Assembly: GCA_900088475.1 (NCBI GenBank)
Contig: FLMG01002348.1
Location: 6,528 to 70,527, forward strand
Source: Hyphochytrium catenoides
Taxonomy: Eukaryota > Sar > Hyphochytriomycetes > Hyphochytriales > Hyphochytriaceae
Reading direction: 5' to 3'
DNA: 64,000 nt
In this document: one piece after another, positions 12,201-24,265 of the stretch
Layout of the letters: each line of letters starts with the position of its first letter
How positions within the stretch are numbered: position 1 is the first letter of the stretch
Program-made: the position numbers and the translations under genes
Notes under the pieces: model-generated
Databases searched by the model: none
What the model was told of the DNA's origin: nothing
The model's input: the letters and a program-made list of their open reading frames with translations, nothing else

Positions 12201-13054
12201 GGTTAAACGAATAGGTACTTGGCCCATACTAATGCTACCTTTCTATATTTACTCATCCTAGCTGCCGCCAAAGCGGAATAACCCATAGGCTACTTACTAA
12301 CCGCTGTATCTCTCCAGAACTGTACACCCATAACAATGAGGAGCTCTTCGACGAGGTGCTCAATGTCATGAAAACGGAGTTTTTGCATATTCTCCGTCGA
12401 CAGGTGAATTCTTGGCTCTATTTTGTATCCCTTGAAGCATGCAGCCCGCGTCCCTAGAGTGCACTCTGTCCTGCTCTTTTTTTCATCTCTACGACACTTC
12501 CGCTATCTCTAAATATCTTCCCTCAGTCCGTGGCAGGTCGCGCTATCATCCGCAGCCAGAATCCAATTTTTGAAGACCCTCTGGCGCTAAACATCTTCCT
12601 TGATGTTGCTCATGACCGGGGGTTCATCGTCGTTCCTGACGTAGTCAAGGAGCCGCATGTCAGCAAACTCCTTCCTGGCACCACTGTCTCCATCAATTTC
12701 CTTCCCATTCCAGCAAGCCTTATCCAGAGCTCCGTTATTGATTTTTGACACTCTGGCTCCCTCATCGCTTGGTTCTGCTTGTCCGGTCCTTGCTTCCTTC
12801 AGCCTTGACTGCTGTGTTCCATGGTTGCTGCCGGGCCTTTCATAACCGCGGACAACCCTTTAGGCCCTCCATCTCTAACTTGCCCAAAGCTTTTGTTGTA
12901 ATGTTATCCCAAGGCTAACATTTTTTCCTTGCGCTCTACTGCTCCGGGCGCCCCTTGTATGGTCCAGCAGGGGCCGAAAACATACATCTTCAACTTTGAC
13001 TTTCCACGTCCCCAAATGAGGCACAACCTGGTTACCTCTGCTAGCGATGACTAA
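9250..13054 (+). CDS. Adenylate-kinase-like nucleoside monophosphate kinase with extra C-terminal domain
   Basis: P-loop kinase of the adenylate kinase fold, expected to transfer a phosphate from ATP to a nucleoside monophosphate. Exons: 9250-9541, 9786-9914, 10157-10246, 10389-10444, 10561-10604, 10772-10820, 10881-10932, 11202-11287, 11354-11481, 11558-11616, 11707-11792, 11996-12045, 12148-12214, 12318-12403, 12527-12658 and 12971-13054; a micro-exon near 10500 is probable. The P-loop GAPGAGKGTMTPYIL is split at 10246/10389. GVVIDGYPRTKIQAE is the NMP-binding and Walker B-like segment, followed by VVLYVEEEESVARQIGRGR, whose Arg cluster resembles the lid. After the kinase comes a region of about 150 residues (FEYQSSMELSDEAL, ELYTHNNEELFDEVLNVM, SVAGRAIIRSQNPIFEDPLA, YIFNFDFPRP) absent from classical adenylate kinases. 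The Arg-rich, acid-poor N-terminus (MPFLLRGLQRTVTARR) could be an organelle presequence. Stop is TAA 13052-13054. Confidence 0.91.
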
Positions 13055-13439
13055 GAGCAGCCGCCCGCTATGCAAGAGAACACTTCAACAGGGTGCCAAT
13101 AATCCACCATCATAAGGATGGCCTCGTCATAGCTTGATAAGGAGAACCGAGCCTGCAGTTGGGTTGCATTAGTTTAAAAGAACCATATTTCAAATTTTGA
13201 CCCCATATTCTCACAGCAGATATCGTTGGAAGCGGAGATAGACCTGGAGTGACCTCCCTCTATTGTTCAGCGACACCATAAATATGGTGGTCCTCCTAAT
13301 CTCACTAACATATTGTCCCTGTCTTAGTGCTCCCTTAAGTAAGAGTCGTAAGCCCGAACCATTTTTCTCTAAGTGCGTAGCTTCAGAAGGGGCCAAAAGG
13401 GCATTACAGAAGAGAAAGAAATGGCGAGATCGTACCTCG
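13055..13439. other. Intergenic, no gene seen
   Basis: Short AT-leaning stretch between the 3' end of the adenylate-kinase-like gene and a possible minus-strand terminal exon. No convincing exon, RNA gene or repeat was seen. Confidence 0.5.
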
Positions 13440-14294
13440 TCATTGTTCAGCGCTTCGTGGTGCAAAAGAGCCGACAGATGACTTTGTTCCAGTTGAGGAT
13501 AGAGGAGGCGACGTACGGTGATTGCCTTTCGGGCTCTTGGCAGGGGTTCTTCCCATCTGTTCAAAGATAAAGGTTGGGAGTCGAGCATATTTCTCCAAGG
13601 ATGGGTCTTGGATGGGATCTCTGAATGATCCTGGAGCAGTAGAGAGTGAGACATCGAAGGTCTCGGAAGGGAGCAAATCTGGCTAGAAGGCGAATAAGCG
13701 ACGAAGAAAAAAGATAGAGACTGGATACACGTAAGCAAAGTTGATGGACGCCAGACTTTTACGACAGAGACACAGAAATGGAAGCAAGCCATTCCACACA
13801 AACACGTTGGGGAGAGCGTATCAGTACCTTTCGGTGCATTATAAAGCATAGTAACGTCGGCGCCACACTGTCTCCAAGCGAGAATGGTGAGGGAGACCAA
13901 CAGGCACAACAAGCTTGAAAAAAAGCGCACCAATTGCCACTATTGGGCGACAAAAGGAGAGAAGACGAAGTGGGAGTGCCAAGGTTAGATAACAGACTCT
14001 TGGCTGTGAGAGGCAAAGAAAGGGATCCAAAAAAATCTTCCAAACCAGTGCTGCTTGCTAATGAACATGTTCAGACAAAGGGCAGAGATCAGGTCAAGGC
14101 AGCCACAGCAAGGGCAATTCAGAGTCGTCCATACCATCAGCTCGTCTGAACTTTCTGACTGTGCGAAAATGACCTCTGTATCGTCTATCAAATCTTCGTC
14201 ATCTGGAACAAGCGTGGGTCCCATCTTTACTCTTGATCTAGGGGTACGCCTCAACCGCCTTTGTCTCTCTCTACCGCCGCCAGACACACTGACC
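13440..14294 (-). CDS. Possible minus-strand gene, unidentified
   Basis: Candidate exons are 14237-14135 (RVKMGPTLVPDDEDLIDDTE..., donor GTATGG) and 13682-13440 (PDLLPSETFDVSLSTAPGSF... DPSLEKYARLPTFIFEQMGR..., stop at 13440). A further upstream exon would end at the donor GTCAGT just below 14294. The second exon reads like genuine protein. However, the plus strand is also open across the first (TSVSSIKSSSSGTSVG), so strand is not certain there. A middle exon around 13830-13880 would be needed and could not be placed. No family is recognised. Confidence 0.3.
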
Positions 14295-15353
14295 TAGCGA
14301 TAAAGTCTTCGTCTCCATAAGGTGCCCGTGCCAGCGATGATGGAGGTAGGTGGCAAGTAAGAGAGAGCCTGGCGACTAGCGATTGAACTCTTCAACGCTA
14401 GACAGCTCGCTCATCAAAGATTATGCAGCAGTGTGCTGATGGACATAGATCGTGGCTGAGCCTCGGGTGAAGGGATGATGGAGGGACGGCATTAGCGAGA
14501 CAAATCTTCTTTTTGAAGATTCAAAGAGATTTTTTGACCCATGAAGCATCAGGAGAGATGGGGTGAAAGACAGAGAAAGGATAGACAGGCAGAGCCTCAA
14601 GACAGATAGGCAGACAGTGAAGCCTAACGCTATAGTCGTAAGGCTCAGAGATGTAATACAGAATGAGAACGGGATAGCATGCGGAGGAGAGAGAGAGACA
14701 CAAGATAAGGAGGTCAAGAAAACGGAAAAGATGACGAAAATAGGGTCAACTACAACCTTTCTCCGAGGGTCGGTTTGCCAGATGAAATTAGCCGCAAGGC
14801 CGGCTTACATCTCTATAAGGGTCAGTAGAAGGGTTAGAGAGGAGAGCCAGAGACAGAAACCGGCCAAAAGCTTCAGAATTAGCGGAGATCAATAATTGCG
14901 ATCAGCTGCACAACCTTCTGAAGCACTGAAAGTCGATGAAGCTTGTGGAGGCATCTGTGGCTGATAGCCAAATCTATCGCAGAAGACGGGAACTTCCTAC
15001 ATCCTTTCTCGGGAACTAGAAACTACGTGAAAGCTGATTGTGAGGGCACTTAAATTTCACATCACCACTCGTAGAGGCCGACCCAATCTGATTCTTGGCG
15101 CAGGATTGCTTCACCGCGCGGGTCTGCATTATACTGTCCCGCTCTGTATGGTGAAGGGCTCCGTCGTCGCCTTCTCTTGTTCAGCTTAGCTTCAGCTTAG
15201 CTGAAGTCCTGTACGTTTCAGCAGGCAGCCATCGTGGGTCCGCGGATTCTCTGCTTCTGTGAACCTTGATAAGGGATGGAATCATTCGTGGAGTTAAGTT
15301 GCTAGAGAGACCTTGGACTTGAGAGGAGAGCTCAAGCTCAGCAAGGAGACACA
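14295..15353. other. No gene assigned
   Basis: Purine-rich on the plus strand around 14460-14720. Several short open frames exist on both strands, but none shows family similarity or a consistent exon chain. The right part is presumably the promoter and 5' UTR of the kinase starting at 15354. Confidence 0.4.
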
Positions 15354-18300
15354 ATGGGCTCTTGTCTAGCACGATGTCTGCCAGAGAGTGATATGGCAAC
15401 AGAGCTGGAGCAGGAGCTTGACGAGGACGCACAGGTTGTTGCATGACGCTGGGTGATATGTGATCTCTTCTAAAGTGACTTACCTTCCTTTTCCGACCAA
15501 TCGTACAACCGACAACCTTCTGGATCAATTCTCTAACACAGCCTAGCCCTGTCCTTGCTAACTATCACCCACGCGCACTGTATGGTTGTTTGACAGCAAA
15601 CGAACTATGAGGTTTCTCGGGCTTCTAGCGTCCCACATAGTGCGCTACTTCAAGCTTCAGAGGTCGATCTGAAGGATGAGATTGGGAGAGGATCAACGGG
15701 TGTTGTCTTTCGGGTGAGTGCTCGGTCAAAGGCTGCCACTTGACTTAGTCTGCAAACGCACGGCTTCTCTTCCGCTTTGTTCCTTATTAGTTCAATCCAA
15801 TTTGCCACCATGGTTTGTGCTCTCATCGCCGATTCTTGTCACACGGTACTTCAACCTCCACGTCTTAAGCTGTACCCCTTTATTTCTGAGTGGTTGCGGT
15901 GCACTCCTTCTTATCTTATGTAATTTTGATCATCAAGCTTCATGCCCGCCCTTCTTCAGCAAAACACCTTCTGCTAAGCGGATGGCCATCTCAATCTCTC
16001 TCCTTAGGGTTCGTATCGGGGAAGTCAGGTTGCTGTTAAGAAAGTGTTTGTCGGTCACGATGGCAAAGCGATAAGTCGCCACGAAATTGAGATTGCGCTT
16101 GAGAAGGAAGCCACCAGAATGGGCAGGTAGAGACAACCATGTACCCTAGGTGCAGCATTACTGATATCATTGTAGCTCTCCGTTGACATCTTCGAGAGTG
16201 ATCGTCATAACGCCATCTGCGGGGCCAGATGTATTCCGAAGTCTCTATCGCTTCCCTTACCCATCCCTACAGATATTGACCACTGACTCATCTTTCCACC
16301 CCCGCTTTCGCTTCCATTTGCCCCAAACTATCGCGCAGTCTAAGGCATCCCAACATCGTTCTCTTTATGGGCGCGTGTCTTTCTGGAAGCCATTTTTGTA
16401 TCATTAGGTGATGTGGACTTGCATACTTCAACCTCTTCGATAAAGATCTTTACAGTTTTCACATCTTTTTTAGAGGTTTGAGTCCATGTCGTCCAGCTTC
16501 TACTCTGACATGACTTCCTTTTTGATAGGCGATCTTCTCTTCGTCAGGGCCTGTACTCTGTCTCATAGCTTTGCCTGATACTTCCTGTGCTAACCTGTCC
16601 GGGTATCTAGTGAATATTGCAGTAGAGGGTCTCTTTCGGACGTTCTCCGCTTTGGACCAAGCGGTAGAAGCAGATCTTTCAAGCAAAGCGGCTCTTCGTC
16701 TTTGCCCATGTCCTCTTCCCTGCCGCCAATCACGTCTAGCTCTAAACCCACCAGTGAACAACTTCCTTGGTCCCTGAGGTAAGCCATATAGCGTTTCGGT
16801 GTCCGCCTACCTTGTAGGACGTTCCTATTCTGCTGTACCTTATTTGGTATGATGGTTAATAATGTGACTTTTTCGGGTCTAGTTCGTAAGTGTTGAGTCC
16901 TTGCTGGTCAGCAACAGACTGGGCCTGCGTTATAGCAAACATCCTGGTTGACCATCCTCAATCGTCCCATTTACTAGAACTCGGCTGGCCTTAGGAGCAG
17001 CTAGAGGTTTGCTTTACCTGCATAGTGCCGAACCCGCTCTTGTCCACGAGGATCTTAAAAGGTCTGAGTCTGAACCTCCTTGGTCTGACCCTGTTACGTC
17101 TAGGCGTGCCCTCAATCCTTTTTTGCGTGCCCTCGTCTTATAGTTGTGTGTATAAGTGGTCGTTATCTGATTTCCCGCGCTACTTCCGCTTTTGCAGCAC
17201 GAATATATTGGTTGACGACTCTTGGAATGCCAAGTTAGCGGTAAGATTGAGCAATGGTGGTTCTCGTTGGTGCCAGCTTGTTGAGTGACCCCTATCATTG
17301 CTTGCCAAGGTGCTCTTTTAACTATTTCCTCGATGACGTCTATGCTGCCCTCTTTACCAAAGCTGACCAGTACTCACCCAAAACAATAGGACTTCGGTAC
17401 ACGGCATGTGGCTCTGATGATTGGCGGCAATGCTGAGGATCCTTCCACAAAGCTTCAGTGTAGATCTTTACGATGGACAGGTCTGACGCAACCTCAATAC
17501 TGGACTCCTTTACGACTCGCTTCACTCCATAGTGTTCCCCCTCCTCCCTTCTATTCATAGCCTCACACTGCCTCTATCCATTTCAGCCCCAGAACTGTTG
17601 AAGAGCGGAAACACATCAGCTCTCAAGAAGCCTGAGGCAGCAGATATATTCAGCTTTGGGTAAGATCCAAACACTCTCGTTGACCGTACCATACACCTAA
17701 ATACTGCTCTGTCCAGCATGATAATGTCAGAGCTAGTGACGCTCAAACCTCCATTCGAAGGTTTGACAGAGGAACAAGCTCGAGATGCGCTCTGTTTAGG
17801 ACAAAGGCCAGAGATCCCTGTGAATAGCTGCTCGCAGCGCTGGGAGAGCTTGATGACAAAATGTCTCGCAGAAGAGCCAGGTGAGCTCAGGAAACTCCTG
17901 ATCCTCGGCTGGTTCTCCTTTCTTGACTGTATTACATAACTATTCCTTCAACCTGCTCCCATCCCGTAGTAGTTAGCGCCGTCTCAATTATCTACCTACT
18001 TACTTGGTTAAGTTTAAGCTTCCTTTCTCTTTATCCGGCTTGATCTGTCTTCCCTACTGACGCTTAATCCCTGCTTTTGTGCCTAACTTACTACGGCCGC
18101 GACTGTCCTCGACAGCGGAACGTCCGGGTGCAAATGAGCTAGTAACAGTGCTAGAAGAACTCTACCAAATAGAAAGTGCAGAACATAATAGAAAGAAAGG
18201 GAAAAAGAGGCACCCAAGCTCTGCCTCCTCATCCTCTTCTCGACCGGCTGGAACGCAGAGCAATACCTCTAGTTTGGAAGGCAGCAATACCTTTTCATCG

Positions 18301-18595
18301 GAAAATGGTGGTGGAAGGTCAGCAATTCTATGTTGAGTAGTCCGTTCCCGGATCTCCTTTGAGTACGCCCATAGACTACCCAACCGGCAAATGTCTTAAC
18401 AAACTCTCGTCCTACTCTGTAGTGGAAGTGGTACCTCTCCAGTTGGCTAATTCTGTTTCCTCTTACCGCAGCCAACCTGGCACTTCAGAAGGGGACAGTC
18501 CGCAAGCTCTTAGGGAACTGCCACGAAGTTCTCCAGGGGAACCCCCGGCAGCCCTGAAAGCTGTCAACTTCAAGATTGATGGTGTGACACAATGA
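15354..18595 (+). CDS. TKL/Raf-like protein kinase with acylation-type N-terminus
   Basis: Predicted Ser/Thr kinase of the tyrosine-kinase-like group. Exons: 15354-15434, 15597-15713, 16008-16126, 16339-16407, 16611-16778, an uncertain piece about 16915-17061, 17198-17240, 17390-17480, 17587-17659, 17717-17880, 18116-18317 and 18472-18595. The N-terminus MGSCLARC fits Gly2 myristoylation plus Cys palmitoylation, suggesting membrane attachment. Kinase landmarks are DLKDEIGRGSTGVVF (Gly-rich loop), GSQVAVKKVF (VAVK Lys), RHPNIVLFMGACLSG, SEYCSRGSLSDVL, a Ser-rich insert of about 35 residues before LPWSLR, GLLYLHSAEPALVHEDLK, STNILVDDSWNAKLA, DFGTRHVAL, LRWTAPELL and ERPGANELVTVLEEL. The catalytic loop reads HED where HRD is usual. 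The C-terminal tail is basic then Ser-rich and ends ...FKIDGVTQ. Group assignment is firm; the substrate is unknown. Confidence 0.92.
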
Positions 18596-18894
18596 AGCTA
18601 GGCACGGGACGAGCGAGGAGGGAGGAACTCCATAATTTGTGCGATATATGTGTTCGTCGTGCGACAGTACACAGCAATTCTTTTTCCCAACCCCGCTGTC
18701 CAACAGGATTTCATGCCTATTTTTCTTCTCTTTCCTTGTCTCAGCTTGAGCTTGGAACCCACGTACAGACAAGTTGCAGCTGATCTTGCGGCCAAACTAT
18801 AACCAAACTCTGTCTGTCTTGACTTCTCTAATGGGCAATTAACCGCCAAAGTGCGCCACACAAATGTGTGACGATATTAGGGGACAGACCCCAT

Positions 18895-21800
18895 TTACTC
18901 CATATCCTCAAACATCTCGTCCTCCACTATCACAGGAGCTGCTTCCTGAACCGCTTCAGGAGCTGGCGCCTCTTGCTGAGCCAATAACTGGGAGGTGGTG
19001 GAGAAAGGAAGGGCATGTTATCCTCTAGTACGACCGAATCGATGGCCAAACCAGAAATACGCAAACGGGGCGTGTGGACTTTCTAGGAACGGATTGGACA
19101 TCTGACGTCGTACGGCAATACAGTGTGAGATGAGGGCAACAAAGATGATTGGAAAGCAAAATGATGAGTCCAGTGTTCTTTACCGCTTTTGCTTGCGCTT
19201 CACTGACGTCCACGTCTGAATCTTCTCCCTTGGTTATCAGAGAGAGCTTCTCGTCTCCCACTTTGCTCCAAAGCTCCGAGAATTGTCGAGATGCGAAGCT
19301 TGTCCGCAGCTCATGTAGATAGTCATTGTAGGTACTGGAGAGCTTTGTCTAGAGGGCAAGCCAAAGAACGCTCAGAAGCAAGCTCAGGAAGAAAGAAATA
19401 AGAAGAGAGCTCTTAACCAGAAAAGGCTGAGCAGTCACGTGCACACGAATGTCATAGACTATGCAGTGGCGGTCGGAGAGTAGATACACGCCTCGGCAAC
19501 TGTGAGGGGCTGATCACCTCCAGGCAGTGCTTCCTCAGACTCCTAAGGCAGTGTATGGCTTTGGGGAAGTACTCAGGGGCGATCTGAATCAGATTTCTTG
19601 CCATCTCTCCCATTTCGTAGATTGCTTTCTCCCTCAGCTCCGGTCTCTGAACCATAGTCTCGAAGTCTCTGACTGGATTCATTGAACCCACAGAGGTGAC
19701 TGATGAGTCTTTAAGGAGGGCACGGACATCCAGCTCCTGAGAGATAAAAAGACGCGAAGAGTAGTAGATAATCAATCCGTCAGGCTGTTGACTAATATCA
19801 TGCGAAGAAAAGATGGGCTCAACAACTAAAACAAAAGTAAATACAAAATGAAGCCTTCCCTCAACTCACCTCATCGGAGCTGTTCCTCTCGTCCTCTAGA
19901 AAGAAGTTGACCACCGACGATCATTCCAGCAAAATAAAGCGAGGAATGAAGCGTTAGAACACTCATCAGCCTTCTGAGCCATAATGTGATCTTTAGCATC
20001 AGGACCATGGTTTACCTTTCTCCTCCTTGCCTTCTTCTCTCTCGCTCCAGAATCGTTTCTTTTCTTTCTTCCTGTCCACAATGCTGAGTGGAAAGAGCGC
20101 TTCGATCTTGTTTACCAAGCCTTTCTCCAACTTCTTCTGAAGGTCATACCTGTTGGAAGTGGATAACGGACGGGCAGGGTAACAATGAGGGCTAATCCGA
20201 CGGCTAATGCGGGACCACAAAGCTGCTGGCCACAGTTTCGTGAGAGTTACGAATCAGGGAAGTAGGTGATACCTTCCAAGGATATCTTGAGCTGGCGGTA
20301 AAGCCGCTTTGGGGTCTAGAGCCCTCTCAACTAGAAGTTGGTTGAACCTACTTATAACGGGGTTGTACAGGTGTTCGCATGGGGAGAAAAGGTCACCTCC
20401 ACCCTCTCTGTCACTTTCCAGGCCTTTGTCATCGTGTCCTTTCTTTTCTCTCTTCGCCGGTGGTGGAAGATATGACATTGACTCCACTAGCGATTCCATT
20501 GCGTGTACTTGTCCTGCATCCGGCTGGAGTTTGTGTCCTTCAAAGGAAGGAAATTTGTACCCGCGGATGTCTTCGAGAAGGGGAAGCTGGTTCAGTAAAA
20601 GACAGTCCACTCCTTCTGGGCAGGCCGGAGCGAGGAGAGGAGATAAAGCAACTATACGCACGTCCGCATTGGCCCGAGGCACAAAGCGAGCGACACCTAG
20701 GCTTTCGTCCAATTTCAAGGCTTGCACTAAAGCAGAAAGTGCACTTGCGGCAGCAGTATTGCCTTGATTAATAGCGGAGAATAGCGGGAGAAGAACGGAG
20801 AAGAGCATATAGGTGTTAGACCATCAACGCTTTAGGATGACACTGTCAAGGAATGACAGCTTTTCACAAAGGTGCAAGGGTCCATGACACCTTTTGCAGC
20901 CTAGAAGTCAACTTTACGTGTTCAACTGAGAATAAAGTCCTGTTGAAGTTCATACCTATTTCTGGCACAACCATGTCTGCTCCAGAGATGAAGTGGTGTC
21001 GTGGGACCTGGGACCGGTTTACAAAACCCAGGAGCTGCAGGCATCGTTCTGTCTGATATTTTGATGTCGCCTCATCGGAGGCAGAGAAAGGGACAAGCTG
21101 TTTTCCAAACTTGAAACCTTTTGCCTTGTCTTCTGGGCCTGCGCGAAGTCGGAGGCCAAAAGAGACTTCGTGACTACAATCATAGCAAGCAGAAAGAAAT
21201 CTCCAGCAACATGAAGAAAGCCATCCGGACACCGGAAGGAGCGACATCATAGCGCGTACACAGCGGAAGTTATAGCTCACCTAGCACTTCGAGAGGATTG
21301 TCCGGATTTTTATAAATTCGGTCCATCTTCACTCCAGCTCCCTCGGATAGAGTCGACTCTTTCTTAAGACTAGGAAGGTACTCCTCTTTTGTCTTGGCAT
21401 AGACATAGACGGGAATACCGCATTGACCACTAATCTCCAAATTTCCTGAAAGTTGACGTTGTTGGCATGGGTTCAACGTGGGAGGCGAGAGGAGAATTCT
21501 TTGAACATTAAGGCCACTTGACTTAAACTGTCAGAAGCAGCGCGTACCAATAACAGCTTTTGAGAGGAGACACAGATTGGTGACAACATGACTAGGTAGT
21601 GGAACTCAAGCTAGTCATAGAGTTAAACAAACAGCACCGAAGTCCGGAAGGCTCTTTTCTATGATGCGGCATGTGTTTTACCTCTGAACTTAGTGACTTG
21701 CATAATAGTGCGACGTCTTTGTGCTGTCGCTAGTGCTAGCGCCTCGTCTATCCGCAGAAAGTTACCATTTCCTTGTTGCACCATTGTGCGTAAAAGCTCT

Positions 21801-23264
21801 TCATTCTCCCGCTAGAGTAAAAGCGCCGCAAAAGGTAGATATGTGAAACAGTCCCAAGCCAGGTGCAGAATCAACCAAGCTATAGAAAGACGGTTCTATT
21901 GAGAAGAGGTCCAACCCAAGCCCAAGACGTGAAGAACAAAGTTCGTCAAGAACTCTAATGCAAGGACAGCACAATAAGTAGAGGTCCCAACTTCTGTAGA
22001 ACCTTGATGGCGAGATCATCCTGGGCTTCGATAGATCCGTCCTCTAGAACCTTTTCCGCGAAATCAATGCCTCTTAGAACATAAGGAGCGTTAGAAAGAA
22101 AAATTGGCGATCATAGTCCAATGCAAGGATTGAACGGCATGAGCCGATGTCTAAACACTTGAGTGCCGTAAGTACTAAGGGGCCGACAATGAGCCCAAGT
22201 GAGACTTGACTCACATGAGATTGAACTCTGTTCCACTGTCCACGATATTTCCCAGGACGGCGTCTGCCTCGTCCATCCCTGCCAGCTGAAGTATGGGGTT
22301 CAAATGCCATAAAGGTGCCAGTGCAGACGAGGTAAAGGTGGGTGACAATAGGGCAGCAATGACAAGAGAGGCAAAACGCACAAGCTCTTCGAGTGCAGTC
22401 ATGGCAAGTAGTTTAGCCGTCGTCAACAGTCTAGCTAAACAGTCGCTTATCTCTACTTACAGGTGATGCACCGTCCGTGATAAGAAAGAGATGCTTCGTA
22501 TACTTCTTTTTCCCGACCTTCCGGTGCAGAAGGTCCAATGCTACGATTATGCCATCGAGTACATCTCCCTATATGAACTGCCGTCAACTTAGACTCTCAA
22601 GAGTACAAGCAGAACCAAGAGAAAGAAAGTGGGGAATGAGTCTTTAACTGCGTCAACGGCGAGAAGAGCACACAAGGGGAGTGATGGTTGTCTATAGTCG
22701 AACTCACTGTTTGCTTGCTGCTTTCAATCTCTTCCAGCCCGCGTATTGTCTCCAGACTCGATGGTTCAATATCATTCTTGACAACAACATTCTGGTATTC
22801 GTCCTCCCCAACCTCCAGATTAAGCTGGTTATCCGTCTCTAAGCACAAGCGTTAGTCCTTGAGGCTCTACTTATACAAACCAAATCGCAATGGTAGAAGA
22901 AGTCTCACCATCTGCGCCGAAGAGGACAATCCCAACTTCATCTCGCTTGCTGAAGACGAGCTACCAGGTAGAGAGATGGATGAATTGTGAACTCAAATAG
23001 AATTGCGTGCGTCTTATGGCAGAATCCGGCCATGAAGCTCAATAAAATGCACCTTTTGAGTCAGGAAAGCCTTGAGAAACTTTTTGGCAATGCCAACTCG
23101 TGTCTCCTTCTCATCGCTCAACAGGCGCTCGCCCATGGAGGTAGATACATCGACCAAGCAGACAATGGCCTCCTACGATCAGAAGAATTTCTGGTGAAAT
23201 GGACCTATCTATACAAAGCATTCTAAACTCCCATCCATTTGCAAACCTTAGCTCGATTGCCCAT
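18895..23264 (-). CDS. KU80: Ku80 (XRCC5), DNA end-binding subunit of NHEJ
   Basis: Ku80 pairs with Ku70 to ring broken DNA ends in non-homologous end joining and at telomeres. Exons in gene order: 23264-23247 (MGNRAK), 23172-23053, 22960-22909, 22838-22708, 22568-22461, 22285-22215, 22072-22003, 21811-21682, 21445-21281, about 21190-20956, 20762-20273, 20149-20016, 19895-19870, 19736-19518, 19348-19184 and 18987-18895. The vWA domain has CLVDVSTSMGERLL, DEVGIVLFGADETDNQL and KKYTKHLFLITDGAS. The beta-barrel has KGFKFGKQLVPFS and LQLLGFVNRSQVPRHHF. Then come SALSALVQAL, LLLNQLPLLEDIRGYKFPSF, HAMESLVESM and RFNQLLVERALDPKAALPP. The Ku80 C-terminal domain is present (VTSVGSMNPVRDFETMV, FPKAIHCLRSLRKHCLE, WSKVGDEKLSLITK). 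The protein ends in an acidic EDEMFEDME tail. One join, 21281 to about 21190, has a phase I could not resolve. Confidence 0.95.
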
Positions 23265-24265
23265 AGCTCTAGACGCGGAGCCTAGAGAGCCCGTCACAGC
23301 TCCCCCACAGCTTCTCTATATAATCAATAGAAAGGCGGTTGAAGCCTTCTTCCAAAGGCTCAGCACCGGATCTGCGTTTCTCGTGCCGCGACGGCCCTTG
23401 CACGTACTATCCCACCATAACTCAGAGCTTCATTATCGCCGAAGGGATAGAACTATGGATGCTCCCTGGATCCTCCTCACGCAACAAAGATTTTTTATAG
23501 ATTCGGAGATTCGCATGCCGTTTATTGATACGAAGTTATGAGAAAGATGTAGAAAGATCTTCAACTCTAATGACGGGAGCCAGGCCAGACCTGACCCAGG
23601 AATGTCGCTTAAACGTTCTCTAATGGGTTTCTCTGCCATGCGCTTTCCACAAACTTGACACCTGGGCAATGTAAGGCCATCTTGTCTGAAAATTTAACCG
23701 CCTTGCAGTGGTGATGGTCCTATAATTGTCTCAAGGCTAATCCAACTCACAGCTGACTTCAGTTATCGCGGTATGGTAATCAAGCGGGACATGTAACGTC
23801 GTCTACTCGTAAGTAAAATAAAAGACTGCTGGGGAAAGCTTCAGTGATAAAACCGATGCTGGTACTTTTCCCCGCTCATAGGAGAAAGAAGTCAGGCCCT
23901 TTTCAGAAGTTTTCCCGGCTGGAACTCTCCAGCTTGAAGCAATAGAATCAGAGCCCGACTGATACCCAACATCCCACTATGATCACAGCCCGATCAACAA
24001 GTCTGTGCCGGCAGCATTAATCTCATGGACGGACTTCACGTTATATGCTCGTCAAAGCGTGCCACCATGATCCTTGAGTGAAGCTCTCCTTAGGGATCCA
24101 TTTGAAATCCACGTTGCCAACCCCACGTCTGATTCTGATTGATGCGGGTCGATACATTTGGTGAAAGGGGGCAGATTCTGCCTTCCGATGAATGAGACGA
24201 TAATGCACAAGCCATACTACCTCCAGTAGGGTCAAGAAAATCGCACCGGACGGGTCTATTGTGCC
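23265..24265. other. Divergent intergenic region, Ku80 / EF-hand phosphatase
   Basis: About 1 kb between the Ku80 start (minus, 23264) and the phosphatase gene start (plus, 24266). It presumably holds both promoters. No coding, RNA or repeat feature can be supported. Confidence 0.5.

Noticed and set aside
20309-20771. Two plus-strand frames of 130-152 codons
   Set aside because: They are antisense to the large Ku80 exon at 20762-20273.
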